A stretch of 64,000 nt of DNA, from NCBI GenBank assembly GCA_018292915.2, contig JACVVK020000199.1:70001-134000 (forward strand). Reading direction: 5' to 3'. The position numbers were made by a program, and so were the translations under genes. The notes under the pieces are model-generated. The model did not search any database, was not told where the DNA came from, and worked only from the letters and a program-made list of their open reading frames with translations. Every line of letters starts with the position of its first letter. Position 1 is the first letter of the stretch. The DNA is from Batillaria attramentaria. Taxonomy: Eukaryota > Mollusca > Gastropoda > Batillariidae. Below, in pieces: positions 1-12,740 of the stretch.

Positions 1-119
1 AACAACAACAACAACAAAACCTTTCTTGTTAGGAAAACAAGAGAACGGGATGCCGAAGATCGCTAATGAGCGACGATTGAATTAATTAACGACCTTTAAT
101 TAATTGAATTAATTAACGT

Positions 120-378
120 CATGGTCTTTTGTCACCAAAGGATGAGTGTTGTGATATTTTTACTATTTTTTCTGGTCCTTTTCTCGCCCACCGTTTTTTG
201 TTGTTGTTTTTTTTCCCGCGCCGTGTATGTCAGTACGTCCGCAGAGTTACCTTTTGTTTGTTTGTTGAAGTTATGTCCCATTTGTTTATGTCTTGAAGAA
301 GGCGAAAGCCGAAACGTTGGCCTGTGCCGTCCTTTGTCAAAGTTAAGTGGTTTCTGTCCCTTTTATGTCGCTTTTATT
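120..378 (+). mobile_element. Penelope-like terminal repeat, copy 1, with hammerhead-like core
   Basis: The stretch is nearly identical to 28265-28520. Both contain GAAGGCGAAAGCCGAAACGT, which has the layout of a hammerhead ribozyme core: a GGC-GAAA-GCC hairpin followed by GAAAC. Similar motifs are known in Penelope-like element repeats. The bases before the hairpin (CTTGAAGA here) do not match CTGATGA, so the core looks decayed. The open reading frame here is a by-product of the repeat. Confidence 0.4.
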
Positions 379-428
379 TAATTAACAACCGTTTCGGTGA
401 TGTTAAAGATAGTGCTTCTAACATGCTG

Positions 429-597
429 GGGGAGCCGGGGTGGTCGAATAGTAGAGCGTTGGACTTCTAATGCTCGGGTCGTGAGTTCGATCCCGGCTGG
501 GGCCAAATATTTGTGCTGGCTTTTTCATCGTTGCCCCGTCTTTGATATCACCCTGTGTGGTGGAAAAGGACGTTAAATCCCCAAACACCCACCCACC
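429..597 (+). mobile_element. tRNA-derived SINE, family A, copy 1
   Basis: The tRNA-like head GGGGAGCCGGGGTGGTCGA with B box GAGTTCGATCCC is followed by a non-tRNA body (TGTGCTGGC, GTTGCCCCGTCTTTGATATC, GGAAAAGGACGTTAAA) and a CCACCCACCC end. A perfect 14-bp target duplication CTTCTAACATGCTG flanks it (415-428 and 598-611), proving insertion. Confidence 0.85.
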
Positions 598-878
598 CTT
601 CTAACATGCTGACATCAGCGTTGACCTCAATCACACGAACTGAAAGCCACTGCGCAGACACCCAGCCGTGACAGAACCTGTTGTAAAACTGGTGAAATTC
701 AGTGACGAGTGCAATGTGGCGCTGTTTCAGCTAGAACTGGTAGCAATAATGGGCGCTAGTTAGATCGTCGGGTGTTTCAATGCGCCTCAGAATCAGGATG
801 TCACGCGCGAAATCGGTTAAAGACCCAATCTTTATGATTTTTACGCTCACAGCCGAATTGCTCTGAGCTTTTTTTCTG

Positions 879-1230
<352 letters not shown>

Positions 1231-1238
1231 GTCCAACA

Positions 1239-1520
1239 TCACACCACTTAGACACCTAACCTTTACGGTGACAGCATCTTAAAATGCTGGCACTGAGCCA
1301 ACAGAAGCGTACTCAATGTCGGTTAACACACGGAGCGAGAGTGTTGTAGCAACACTAACCGCTCAGTCGTAGAATTGAATAATGTCCGACCGCTCGCGTA
1401 AAGTATAAACAAAATGGTATCGCATTAAGAGCTGTACTAATCATCACGGTCGAGCATTTCGAGCGTTCAGGCGCACTCACAAGCGAAACTGTGCCAAAAC
1501 ATAAGTTGGCTTAGTAAACG
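1239..1520 (-). repeat. Dispersed repeat family E, copy 1
   Basis: The reverse of 3914-4264: shared blocks are CACACCACTTAGACACC, TGCTGGCACTGAGCC and CATAAGTTGGCTTAG. No coding potential or clear termini. Confidence 0.55.
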
Positions 1521-1688
1521 TGGAAGTAGTGTGTTTGAAGTTGTAGGTGTTATGGCTCCCAAAAGAAAGATTTCCTTGAAAATTGGTCTCAGTAAAATGA
1601 GCTTGTCGCATTCAGTGGACCCAACAGACGGAGTGATTATAGCTGAGACGTAATTTGTCACTCGTTACAGTGATGTGACATGTGATGC

Positions 1689-1760
<72 letters not shown>

Positions 1761-1934
1761 CTGATAATAATAATGATAAATAAAGAAACGGATAAATGGC
1801 AAAAAAAACCCAAAAAAAGTACCCGACAAAGGCGAGATTGAGGCAAAAACATTGAAAACCATGCCGGTAGGAAAAAATCTTGGGGGGGGGGGGGCGTCTT
1901 TTTCTTTTCCTTCTTCTTTTCCTTTCATTTTTTG

Positions 1935-1978
<44 letters not shown>

Positions 1979-2787
1979 TAAAAAAAAAACGGAACACTCA
2001 CTTTTTCAGTCTCCTCAACATCCAGCGTCACGTTTCGACTGGTCAACATTCCTGCCGTCATATTTCACTTCTCACTCTCGTCGTCAAAATCGCGCCAACA
2101 CCGTGACGGGCAACGGCTGTTAACTGTCAGACTGTATACAGCGGTCCGTCAGTGGTCAATAGTTAACTACGAGTTTCTAATGATCCACGCACGTCGCAAG
2201 AAGCCACTATCCATCTACCGGTCGTAATGAAGTATCCAGCGACTGGGAGACAACGGCGACATTTGCATCTGACATTTTGTCGGCTGCATCAGCGGTTAGC
2301 AGAACGCAGCATCCGTCATTTGGACTGAGCCGGAGCTCGCGCGAGGTGAAGAAGTCTGTTGCCGCAGTTGTGAGAGGTGGGGTGGTGTGGTAAGAGCCAG
2401 TCTTTTACTTGGTCGTCAGCGCATGAATGGAAGCGAAGCTGTCGGAGAGATGTGGTTGTGCGCTGTGCTGTGCTGGGCTGGGCTGTGTGTGTGCCGGTCG
2501 CTGGATCCTCCCGGTGCGCAACGCCTCGTGTCTTTCGAGTGACAACCTGGAGACAGACTCAGCAGCCGTCAGAGAATTTTTTTCCTTCAGTCCTGCAACA
2601 CGTATTTTAAAAGCTGATGAAAAGAAAGGCTGATTGGTTGACCTACAAAAGACCCTAGCCGGATCCGCTAGCGTGGTGGATCTAGGGTTTGGGGGCATAT
2701 CAACCCTCGTGGTTTTACCCAGGATTGACAGATATCCTAAACGCACCTATAATTTTCGTTTTCCTTAAAATTTGTGACCCTCCACCA

Positions 2788-2837
2788 CGAAATGAGTCGT
2801 CTTGTAACATGAACAAATAGCAAGAAGACTCATTTCG
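2788..2837. repeat. Short inverted repeat CGAAATGAGTC
   Basis: CGAAATGAGTCGTCTTG (2788-2804) pairs with CAAGAAGACTCATTTCG (2821-2837), 16 of 17, over a 16-bp loop. Confidence 0.5.
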
Positions 2838-3537
2838 CCCTACATCAGTGTATACAGACAGCAACGCCGTCCAAAGCGATCTATACAGAATGCGTCAGGA
2901 AGTCTCATCTGATCACTCCAACGTGCTGTCGATGCAAAACTGCAGACGACTTTTATGACCAGCACGCAAATAGACAGAACTCGTCAATATAATCGTATTA
3001 AGCTGTGCAGCTGGCAAGTTTACAAAATGCGGAGTAGTCAGTCATTACTTTGGCCGCTGAGCTGATGCGCGTCCGCTTTCCGAATTCGAGACACTCGGTT
3101 GAAAATTGTCGTGACAATGTGTAGCGTGCTTGTAAAGGCAAGGGAACTAATGCTGTAAGTACATCTGATTAAACGGGATAATTCCATCTTTTGCTAAAGG
3201 CCTTGTCAAACGTAGAGTGCCTGCAAGGCACCCGCGTGTGTATAGCGCGGTGGGTTGCGGTCATACGTTGCAACACACTTTGCCTACCAGCTGCACCGCC
3301 GGCCCGGCGCTCCAGTACACAGAGCATGGTCAGCGACGACTTGCTGGCGTGGCGAGAGAAAAAAACAACAACAACAACAACAACAAAATAGCACCGTGCT
3401 CTGTTCACGGGTGTCGTGGCGGGGTCTCCGGGGAGTGCCCGCTGCAAGCGGATTTCATTGGCCCTGAGGGCATTTTGCCGCTGGTATGCCTACAGAATCG
3501 CAGCGTGTGACAACGCTATAAGACAGCTAGTTCTGTC

Positions 3538-3674
3538 TTTACCACTGAGTATCCAAAACATTCAGCGACCGGCCACAAACTTCTGACCGTGTGTTCGCCG
3601 AGCAAGGAACTCCCATTCATAAGCCTCTTAAAGCAGGTGTCAGACACGCGATGTAATGACTACCTGACCCGCAC

Positions 3675-3735
<61 letters not shown>

Positions 3736-4321
3736 ACAACACAAGGAACAGTCTGCTCCCAGTGCCTCGTCCAAGGGTTGATATCTACAAATGTAGCCTG
3801 TCTTTCTCAGGGGCATCCATATGGAACTCTTTACCACTGAGTATCCAAAACATTCAGCGACCGGCCACAAACTTCTGACCGTGTGTTCGCAGAGCAAGGA
3901 ACTCCCATTCATACTTCTAAACGCACGTCGTCCACTGCTGATGCTTAACGGGTTAATTCCATCTTTGCTAAGCCAGCTTATGTTTTGGAACAGTTTCGCC
4001 CGTGAGTGCGCCTGTACGCTCGAAATACTCAATTTTGATGATCAGTACAGCTCCTAATGCGATACAATGTTGTTTACACTTTGCGTGAGTGATCGAACAT
4101 TCACGTTCTACGACTGTTGTCACACTACTGGAGAGCTCGGTGTGGCGGACGCGCCATCGTTGGCTCAGTGCCAGCATTAAAGACGCTGTCACTGTTCTGG
4201 TGTCTAAGTGGTGTGATGATAGATACCAAGAAAACAGCTCAGATGTGTGACGTAGAAATGGTAGCATAAGCCTCTTAAAGCAGGTGTCAGACACGCGATG
4301 TAATGACTACCTGACCCGCAC

Positions 4322-4345
<24 letters not shown>
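3538..4345 (+). repeat. Local segmental duplication
   Basis: CTTTACCACTGAGTATCCAA through CCCATTCATA occurs at 3538-3622 and 3833-3916. CATAAGCCTCTTAAAGCAGG through the (CT)n tract occurs at 3620-3733 and 4265-4355. Confidence 0.65.
3914..4264 (+). repeat. Dispersed repeat family E, copy 2, inside a local duplication
   Basis: It splits a segment that is continuous at 3538-3690: the left half repeats at 3833-3916 and the right half (CATAAGCCTCTTAAAGCAGG) at 4265-4345. Confidence 0.55.
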
Positions 4346-4358
<13 letters not shown>

Positions 4359-4597
4359 CAAGCAGCTTTCGACTCACTTTGCTAACGGCCTCAAGTAACT
4401 ATCATACAGTTAAGAACCTGGCATTATATATTTTTATAGCCTTAAGAAAGACACCAGTTGCTCAGCTGAGTTGATATACTTTATTTTGCACTTTGGTTAT
4501 TTCATGTACAAGTATTGATGTGTATAAGAATGTCTGGATGTCACTGTCAACTTTGAATGGGCCGAAGGCCTATCAATAAACAATTCAATTCATATTC

Positions 4598-4705
<108 letters not shown>

Positions 4706-4974
4706 GCGAAATGCCACTCCAGTTTTAAAATGGAGAAAGAAAGTGCCACGTTTCGGACTGTTGAAAACCCGAACAAAAATGCAGTTACTGCAGTTCTAAG
4801 CGCCCCGTAAAACTGTTCATGCTCGTCAGTTGCGAAGTGCAACAGATAAGTAAGAAACAGAAGAAGAAAACTTGTAGATGAGGAGATACAGTGGTTGTCA
4901 CTGTCAATCGGTCTGAGAGGAAGAGGTGAGTGTTTCAGGGTTCTGCTGAAGAACTGGATGGTTTGGTGCTACCT

Positions 4975-5853
4975 CAGGGCTTAACGTCTTCCACCTTTTT
5001 GGCAGATTTCCACCTTTGGCTCAAAATTATCCTCCCCGGCCCAAGAAAAGTGTGTTTCCTTCTCTGAAGCACATAAAACTATGCCAAATGCACAGATTTT
5101 CGTCCAATTGTAAAAAAAAAATAAAAAAAAAATCTTAATTAGAAAACCGTGTTTCCTTCTCTGAAGCACTTGAAACCATGCCAAAATGCACCAAACTGCA
5201 CAGATTTTAGTCTAATTCTAAAAATTTTCCTTAAAAAAAACAAAAAAAAAAACGTGTTTCCTTCTCTGAAGCACCTAAAATCATGCCAAAATGCACAGAT
5301 TTTAGTCCAATTGTAAAAGTTTTCCTAATTTTAAAAAAAAAAAGTGTTTCCTTCTCTGAAGCACTTGAAATCATGCCAAAATGCACCAAACTGCAAAGGT
5401 TTTAGTCTAATTCTAAACATTTTCCTTAAAAAAAAACACGCGTAAAACTCCCCCTTAACAATTTTTTCTTTCTCCAAAGCACTGAAATCATGCCAAAATG
5501 CACCAAACTGCACAGATTTTAGTCTAATTCTAAACATTTTCCTGAAAAAAACAACAACCGTGTTTCCTTCTCTGAAGCACTTGAAATCATGCCAAAATGC
5601 ACCAAACTGCACACATTTTAGTCTAATTCTAAACATTTTCCTGAAAAAAACAACAACCGTGTTTCCTTCTCTGAAGCACTTGAGATCATGCCAAAATGCA
5701 CCAAACTGCACACATTTTTCAGATAATTTCGGGGCATCGATCCTCAGGACATGCCCCAGCAGCTTCGCAGACTGGCACTCACGGCTTTACCACTTCATCA
5801 ATAAACGCAACACGCTTTTCCTCCTTTGAGATCATGAACCACGTTACGGCCTG
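4975..5853 (-). mobile_element. MITE family A, expanded copy with internal minisatellite
   Basis: It opens CAGGGCTTAA and closes with a decayed GGCCTG. Inside, about six to eight tandem copies of a roughly 85-110 bp unit (AAAATCTGTGCAGTTTGGTG, CATTTTGGCATGATTTCAAG, TGCTTCAGAGAAGGAAACAC on the minus strand) are separated by A-rich runs. Apparent open frames are by-products of the unit. Confidence 0.7.
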
Positions 5854-6142
5854 TTACATGCTTCCGAACAGTCTAGTCATGTAAAGTGTTCCACTTAAAA
5901 ATAATAATAATAGTGGAGATTTTTAACGCGCCTAACCCAGGGGCTGGCTCTAGGCGCTTTACAATATAACGGGAGGGGGGGGGGGGGGGCGGGGACAGCA
6001 ACAATCCGCGAAAATAAAGACTGAAAAAATAAAAACCCCGCATTGTCTCCCTGCAGGCAACAGAGACCATGGCAGTAAGAGAGCGGGGACCCCAGCATCC
6101 TGCCCAAACACAGGATGTGGAGAACCCAACCCAAATAAACCA

Positions 6143-6238
<96 letters not shown>

Positions 6239-6303
6239 TGTACAAGACAAGACATGTAGAGTGGGGACGCCATTCCTAACAGATCTCGTACTAGCAGGGA
6301 AGG

Positions 6304-6486
6304 GTGGAGTGGGTGGACGCGTGTTTGGGAGTGTACCGTCTTTTTTTCCACCACGTATGGGTGATATCAAAGACGGGGCAACGAGAAAAAAGGCCAATAC
6401 AAATAGTTGGCCCCAGCCGGGATTCGAACTCAAGACCGAAGCATTGAGAGTCCAACGCTCTACCATTCGGTTATCCCGGCTCCCCT
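6304..6486 (-). mobile_element. tRNA-derived SINE, family A, copy 2
   Basis: It has the full family body and a tRNA head with B box GGGATTCGAACTC read in reverse. It is flanked by two 40-bp near-identical direct repeats (6256-6297 and 6493-6535), far longer than a normal target duplication. Confidence 0.8.
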
Positions 6487-6653
6487 CCCACAGAGTGGCG
6501 ACGCCATTCCTAACATATCTCGAACTGGCAGTAAGGCTGAAAAAAAAAATCCTGCGTATCTTTACAAATGTCTCATTTTCGCTTAATATTCATACTGAAG
6601 AATATTCGAAACGTGTCTACTCCTTCAAGCTTCCCATAACCATGCAAAACACG

Positions 6654-6829
6654 GGTGGGTGGGGGGTGGCAGGGTGTTTAACGTCCTTTTCCACCATATA
6701 ACAGTGACATCAAAGACGGGGCAACGAGAATAAAGACCAGTACAAATAGTTGACCCCAGCCGGGATCCGAACTCACGACCCGAGCATTGAGAGTCCAACG
6801 CTCTACCATTCGACTCTCCCGGCTTCCTC
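6654..6829 (-). mobile_element. tRNA-derived SINE, family A, copy 3
   Basis: This is a full-length minus copy. Its target duplication is CATGCAAAACACG on the left and CATGAAAAACACG on the right (one mismatch). Confidence 0.8.
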
Positions 6830-7252
6830 CATGAAAAACACGATGACTGAACAAACAGACTGAAACGTATAATTTCCCTTGGTATTTCTTCAGCTCTAAG
6901 ATTATTAACATATCTACGTATCATATTTCTATGCGATTTTCTAGTCAGTCGCACTGGGACTGAACTGGTGACCTCAAACCACAGGGTCTGTCCTTACACA
7001 GGTGACCGCCTACAAAGGTCTGACGCGTAGATCATCGCATCTCACTCCAGAAAGTGCAGTTTAAATAACTATGACCGAGCCACTGAAAGACTACAAAGTC
7101 TTTTAGAGTCACCGTCCGACATTTTGAGACAGCCCCTACACACGCGAGGCCCGGGAGACTCGCCCGACATAATCTGCCCATTGCCTAGTATCAGGCGACG
7201 GAGCCGTGGAGAACAAATTGCCCGGCAAACAGCCTTAAAGTCTCCATACGTA

Positions 7253-7495
7253 GGACAGCGTGTGGAAACATTTCATCAAGTGCGCTGAATATATGCATTA
7301 GAATCAGTCACTTGGGGTCACAGTACAGCATCTGACACCATTGTGGTGACTCCGGCCAGCGTATATGTTGTTCTAGAAGTGTACCGCGTACTGAACAGAC
7401 GACTTCTATCTTATGTGTATTTTTTTCATTTGATGTGCACCATTGGTTTTGTTTGTCCACCACACCCCAATTTCCCACTGGGATAATAAAGATGC

Positions 7496-7550
<55 letters not shown>

Positions 7551-7880
7551 CATTCATTCATTCATTCATTCATTCATTCATTCATTCATTTATTTATTCA
7601 TTCATTCATTCGTTCATTCATTGACTTTATTTGGTTGCGGACTGAGGACCATCTACACGGCTCTGATTGGTTGCTATTTTTATCAGCTTTTTCGAGTCCA
7701 AGTCTGTTCAAAAATGGACCGTAGGCTCAAAGAAAGTCGTATTTCTCTAATATTAGAAGCCACAAAGTCTCAGCGAAAACAATCGCCATGGCCAAATGAA
7801 ACATCCCTCTATCTGGCAAACAACCTAGAGCTTCGAAAGTGGTAGTTTTCCATCACAGAGGCGTTATGAACATAAAGTCC
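7253..7880 (+). repeat. Dispersed segment F, copy 1
   Basis: Homologous to 14138-15000 (ACCATTGTGGTGACTC, AGTCGTATTTCTCTAATA, ATGGCCAAATGAAA, GAGGCGTTATGAACATAAAG) but interrupted at 7410-7625 by a LINE 3' end. Origin unknown. Confidence 0.55.
7410..7625 (+). mobile_element. LINE 3' end with (TTGA)n/(TTCA)n tail
   Basis: CCCCAATTTCCCACTGGGAT then AATAAAGATGCA is a typical LINE 3' terminus, followed by 120 bp of TTGA and TTCA repeats. It interrupts the 7.3-7.9 kb segment at a place where the 14.1-15.0 kb copy is continuous. Confidence 0.55.
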
Positions 7881-8102
7881 CGTGTCTTAGCTCACCGTGG
7901 CAAAGCGTTCGGGTCTGTTTTTCTGCGGTGTCTAACGCCGTAACGCTTAGTAAAGTCCACAGTTAAAGTCTCCCTACTCTTTTCCTTGCCCAATCGAGTC
8001 AAATTCACGTGCAGACTCGTTAACGGTGCCTGTCTCGCCTTCGGAAGCTAGATCTCAAGTGTGCACGTTAAAAAATCCCATTCCATAACGGATGGAAAAA
8101 CT

Positions 8103-8345
8103 ACTTTGTACGAGCGGTCGAACATTCAAATTCTACGACTGTTGTTACACTGCAGGGGCGCTCAGTGTGGTCGCCGCGTCATCAGGCTCAGTGCCAGCAT
8201 TACAGACGCTGTCACTGTCCAGGTATCTAAGTGGTGTGATGATAGATAGCACGAAAACAGCTCAGAACGATCTGTGAGCATGAAAATAGTAGCATTAGCT
8301 AATTTAAGGTTATTTCCTGCGTACAGGCGCGCTCACGAAAGTTGT
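8103..8345 (+). repeat. Dispersed repeat family E, copy 3
   Basis: Shares CGGTCGAACATTCAAATTCT, GGCTCAGTGCCAGCATTA, GTGGTGTGATGATAGATA and GAAAACAGCTCAGA with copy 2; about 80-85% similar by eye. Confidence 0.55.
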
Positions 8346-8581
8346 CTTCATTGAAGCCAACGACAGTCGAAAAGTGGGTCTTTAAATAACGGTCAGGCTA
8401 TACGTGAGGTCAATGCGGTTTTCTGGGGTAAGACGGGTTATGTCAACACCCGTATCGGTTCTATTGGCTTCTGGGCTTCATTTGTCGATGAACTCGGGTG
8501 TGCCCTGGGTAAATGGCACTGGAGGCGGCACTCATTTGTTCTCTCCCTTGCAGCGTCCACTTACCTATTCGCTCCCTTTGC

Positions 8582-8760
8582 GGGTGGGTGGGAGGGTGTT
8601 TAAGGGTTTAACGTCCTTTTCCACCACGTGTGGGTGATATATCAAAGACGTGGCAACAACAACAACAACAACAACAAAAGGCCAGCGCAAATATTTAGCC
8701 CCAGCCTGGATTCGAACTCACGACCCGAGCACTGAAACTCTAACGCTCTACCATTCGTTC
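8582..8760 (-). mobile_element. tRNA-derived SINE, family A, copy 4
   Basis: The family body and B box are present in minus orientation; the tRNA 5' end is lost after CCATTCG. An internal (AAC)n expansion lies at 8653-8680. Confidence 0.75.
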
Positions 8761-8969
8761 CCGTTGAGTATACATTGGGGATTACGAGTCTACGGATTAT
8801 GCTAAGCAGAGAAAATTCGTCTGGCTCAGTCACTTCTACGACGTTCCTATATCCTGTCTTGAACTTTACATCTGAACAGGAATTTGCACTGACCGAAAGT
8901 ACACCCGTGGATAAATGGATGTGGGATCCTGTCTGATTTCTTCAGTGTTGGAGGCAGCTGTTAAGTAAA

Positions 8970-9103
<134 letters not shown>

Positions 9104-10710
9104 CATTTTAAATTTTTTTTTTTCGAATTCTGATCTCCCCCCCCCCCCCCCCCCCCCGCGAGGTTAAATCGAGACACACCGCGACATGTAGATAATCAAT
9201 TAATCCCCATTGAGAAAACGTTCCTTGCTGTCTCGAGTGTGTCTGTGACAACACAAAATTCCAAAACGAACCACTCACGGCCCTTTAAAAAGTCCTGCCA
9301 AGCCGGCTAGAGACAGATAACTACAGCGATAACGTGAATACTTCATGACTGCTACCCAAGTGCATACAAAATAACTTACTGTTCCCGAATCCAGATCTGC
9401 ACTGACAGAAACGCCGAAACACTGAGTTCATAAATTTTAAAATTATTTCCCTCGTGTGTGTTTCGCCAGTATGTCAGCTCTGACTGAGAAAATAGGTACT
9501 GTATCATTCAATCTCCTAGCGTCTGGCTGAAATGAGTGTTCAATGGCCTCAGACAATCCGGCACCGTATGCTGGCGGTCTACAATAGACGACTCCACTCA
9601 CTCGGCACGACCCGACGCCAAAGCTTCACCCCTTGCTTCTGCCGTGTAGTGGCAAAACACAGTGCGTCCATGACGCCGTTTTGTGGACAAAGGGGTGATT
9701 TCAAGATGAAAGACATTGATGTAATGGTCTTTTACCTCAAATGACGTCAATGGACTTACGGCCTTCTTTCCATGTTTCAGTCATACAAAATTACACGTGC
9801 TTCTTTCATTGTAGTGTCTGGCAAAAAGTTTGCCAGACTATGCCATGTGTTGTGCTAATCAATTATGCCGCCGGACGCGACTGGCTGAATTCTGTCATTT
9901 GGCACTTAATGACTGACAGGACTGTAGCCGTCCATTGAACGGTGTGCTGTGGAAGAATACGAGTGGTACTGGAACTTGAAGTAACGACAATAATAATAAT
10001 TATACGCACCGTATACATCCAGAGTATGTTAAACAACAAGTCTTCCTGCTCAGGTAATCACCGTTGACGCCGGCCGGGTACACGGTTGAGCCGAGTCTAG
10101 TGTGAGAGCACAACACTACACTGAAACCAAGTCAGCCGGTGACGAACACAATCGCACGCGCCCAAGTACGTAACTTGACACTCTCGGCAGTTGCCCCATA
10201 ATGAAGGCATAGCAGGTGAATAATACAAGACACTATAACAATACAAAGCTTCGTTTGGAGTTCAGTCCAATCGCGTGTGTGTGTGTCGGTACATCGGCGA
10301 AGCCTTGTCTCGTACCGGCCACAGTAGTAGACCTGTCGTCTGCTTCGGCACAACTGACTGAATGGCTGTGTTTCGCTGTTTGTTTCTTCGTCGGGGCTTT
10401 TCAGCATAGCATAGCCTGGGCTGCACTCTGTACTCCTAAGGGCTTAGCCGTTGAGTGTAAGGGGGTGTGTGAGCTAAAGAGGTCTATGCATTAAATCTCC
10501 CAGTGTACCGAGAAACAACACTCAGTGGGGTGGCCTTTGACCTACGTCTGACGGGGTGAGGTGTTCTGCATAGCACAGGTGACAATACTCGATCAGTGGC
10601 AACAGTAACAGATTCGGGTCCTTGTTAACGGGTCGTGGATCGGATTAATGTTGCTGATTTGTTCGCACCTGAAGATCAGCTGTTACTATCCCCGATCAGT
10701 GTGTGTGTGT

Positions 10711-10878
10711 GTGGGTGGGGGGGGTGAGTTTAACGTCCTTTTCCACCACATAACGGCGATATCAAAGACGGGGCAACGAGAAAAAGGCCAGCACAAATAT
10801 TTGGCCCCAGCCGGGATTCGAACTCACGACCCGAGCATTGAAAGTCCAGCGCTCTACCATTCGGCCACCCCGGCTCCC

Positions 10879-10880
<2 letters not shown>
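10711..10880 (-). mobile_element. tRNA-derived SINE, family A, copy 5
   Basis: A full-length minus copy ending directly in a (GT)n tract (10881-10934). Confidence 0.8.
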
Positions 10881-10935
<55 letters not shown>

Positions 10936-12123
10936 GCGTTTCTTTGAAATTTTGTTCTTTATAGTTGTGTGTCGACATGTGACAGGGGCCGTGTAATGGA
11001 AAACATCAACATCATCAGTGCCTGTAGCATAACAAAAAATGTTGTACCGTGAAATTGGAAATCCTTCCCACCCCACGCAAACACGGCCCTCCCTTTTTAA
11101 CCACCCCCACCCCCAGGAAAAAAAATCATTGTAGACTCAAACTCCATGCCGGCATTAAGTGAAACGCGGCGCCCAGTGAAGGCTTCAAAGGGCAAAATCC
11201 AGACACATTTCTAACAGCCGAACAAACAAAGCATCCGTTTCTCTGACAGGGGAAAATCCATTTGATCCCAAGGCCGCATAAACATTCTCGCTCAGTTGGC
11301 ACTGATGTAAAGGCGTATGGGAGATCTACCAAAGTGTAGTTGCCGTAAAGTGACCACGGTTCGTTTGACATAAAATAAACTTGAATAGAATAAAGGTCAG
11401 TGGTTTTCAGCGTCTGAAGCAGTCTCATTTTTTTTACAGTCGATATCACCTTGCATCCCATTCGCTTAAACGTCTGCAATCTCAGCAAAAAGTCGCAAAC
11501 ATTGCGACAAACACTGCGACTCCTTCGACTGTGCATTATCCAGGCAACTCTGTCATCGTATCCCCTCGGTAAAACGACGGGCTCTTCAACATTTCTTCAC
11601 ACGTAACATTATTATAGCGACACTGCCACCGGCTACTGCGTTTTGGTTTCAGTCAGCTGAACACAAGTCTATCCTGTGCATGTATTTGTGCGTGTGTCTC
11701 ATGCTGATGTCACACGAGAGTGCTTTTTGTCCAAATAAACAGCGAACATGGAGTGTTTTTGCATGTTCCTAGTGTGACATGCGCCGGCTATAACATGCCT
11801 TAGCCCTAATTTTTTCGGAGCGTGTTGTGAGTTGTTTTCCATGTTTGTTCGGACAAACACGTCTCCTGTGTGTCCTCAGTCTCAGTAGTGTGATGCTACA
11901 CAGTTTGTTTTCTACGCTTTTTTTTTGCTTTTTTTTTTTTGTAATCGGGAGTTCGATAAATGAGCATGAAGGTGCAGCGTCTCCTGCATGTCCTAGGCTT
12001 ATATTGCCCCGCAGACCAGTTTGCATCAGCTGTCCAACTTTACATTTTTCTTTTTATCAAGTAGTGCAGACACACTTAGCCGCGAATTAGTCACTGTGGC
12101 TTGCTCACTCACTCACTCACTCA

Positions 12124-12249
12124 GTTCGAATCCCGGCTGGGGCCAAATATTTGTGCTGGCCTTGTTTCTCGTTGCCCCGTCTATGATACATGTATCACCC
12201 TTATGTGGTGGAAAAGGACGTTAAACTCCCAAATACCCACCCACCCCCA
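12124..12249 (+). mobile_element. tRNA-derived SINE, family A, copy 6 (5' truncated)
   Basis: It starts at the B box (GTTCGAATCCCGGC) and keeps the body and the CCACCC end. An (ACTC)n tract of the same kind lies on both sides, suggesting insertion into that tract. Confidence 0.75.
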
Positions 12250-12667
12250 CTCACTCACTCACTCACTCACTCACTCACTCACTCACTCCACTCCATCAAA
12301 ACAGCGCAGAACGATCTGCGAACCTTTAAAAAAAATTCTTAAAATTAGGGCCTCCAATGTACGCACTCCGTTTATGTACACCGTATCACAAGCATGGGCC
12401 TTTTCCTCCATTATCATGAGTGGAGCCTGTTGTAAACAGGACAAATCAATAGTAATCACGTCCGTAATTTCTCACGACTGGATGATACTGATTTTTACCT
12501 CCATTCTCAGCGTGGCTACTCTCGCCTTCAGTAAACAGTCAGCAACATGCACTGGAGGGCGCTCATGCAACTGAATGTAATACAACGCCGTCCACAGGCT
12601 GAGCGGGCCGGGCGAAAAAATTCAAGTTCTGCTACTCTGCGGTTAACCGTGCCTCAAAGCTAGCTGG

Positions 12668-12740
12668 CTCATTTCGGAAATGTTCAGCCCACAATATTCG
12701 AAAATAAATGCAGTTCTAAAATTCCGATCCAAATGTTTCG
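12668..12740 (+). mobile_element. SINE family B fragment
   Basis: A short piece matching GGAAATGTTCAGCCCACA and the following AATAAATGCAGTTCTAAA segment. Confidence 0.5.

Noticed and set aside
121..381. 86-codon frame repeated at 28266-28556
   Set aside because: Two near-identical copies in non-coding contexts point to a terminal repeat of a transposable element, not a gene.
429..597. Functional tRNA gene
   Set aside because: A and B boxes are present but the copy is one of ten with a SINE body and target duplications; no proper acceptor stem closes.
5331..5711. 126-codon repetitive frame (repeats of QFGAFWHDFKCFREGN)
   Set aside because: It is the minus translation of the MITE A minisatellite unit; other copies have stops and no start.
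11126..11536. 136-codon minus-strand frame
   Set aside because: No recognisable motif, no splice context, and codon content looks random.
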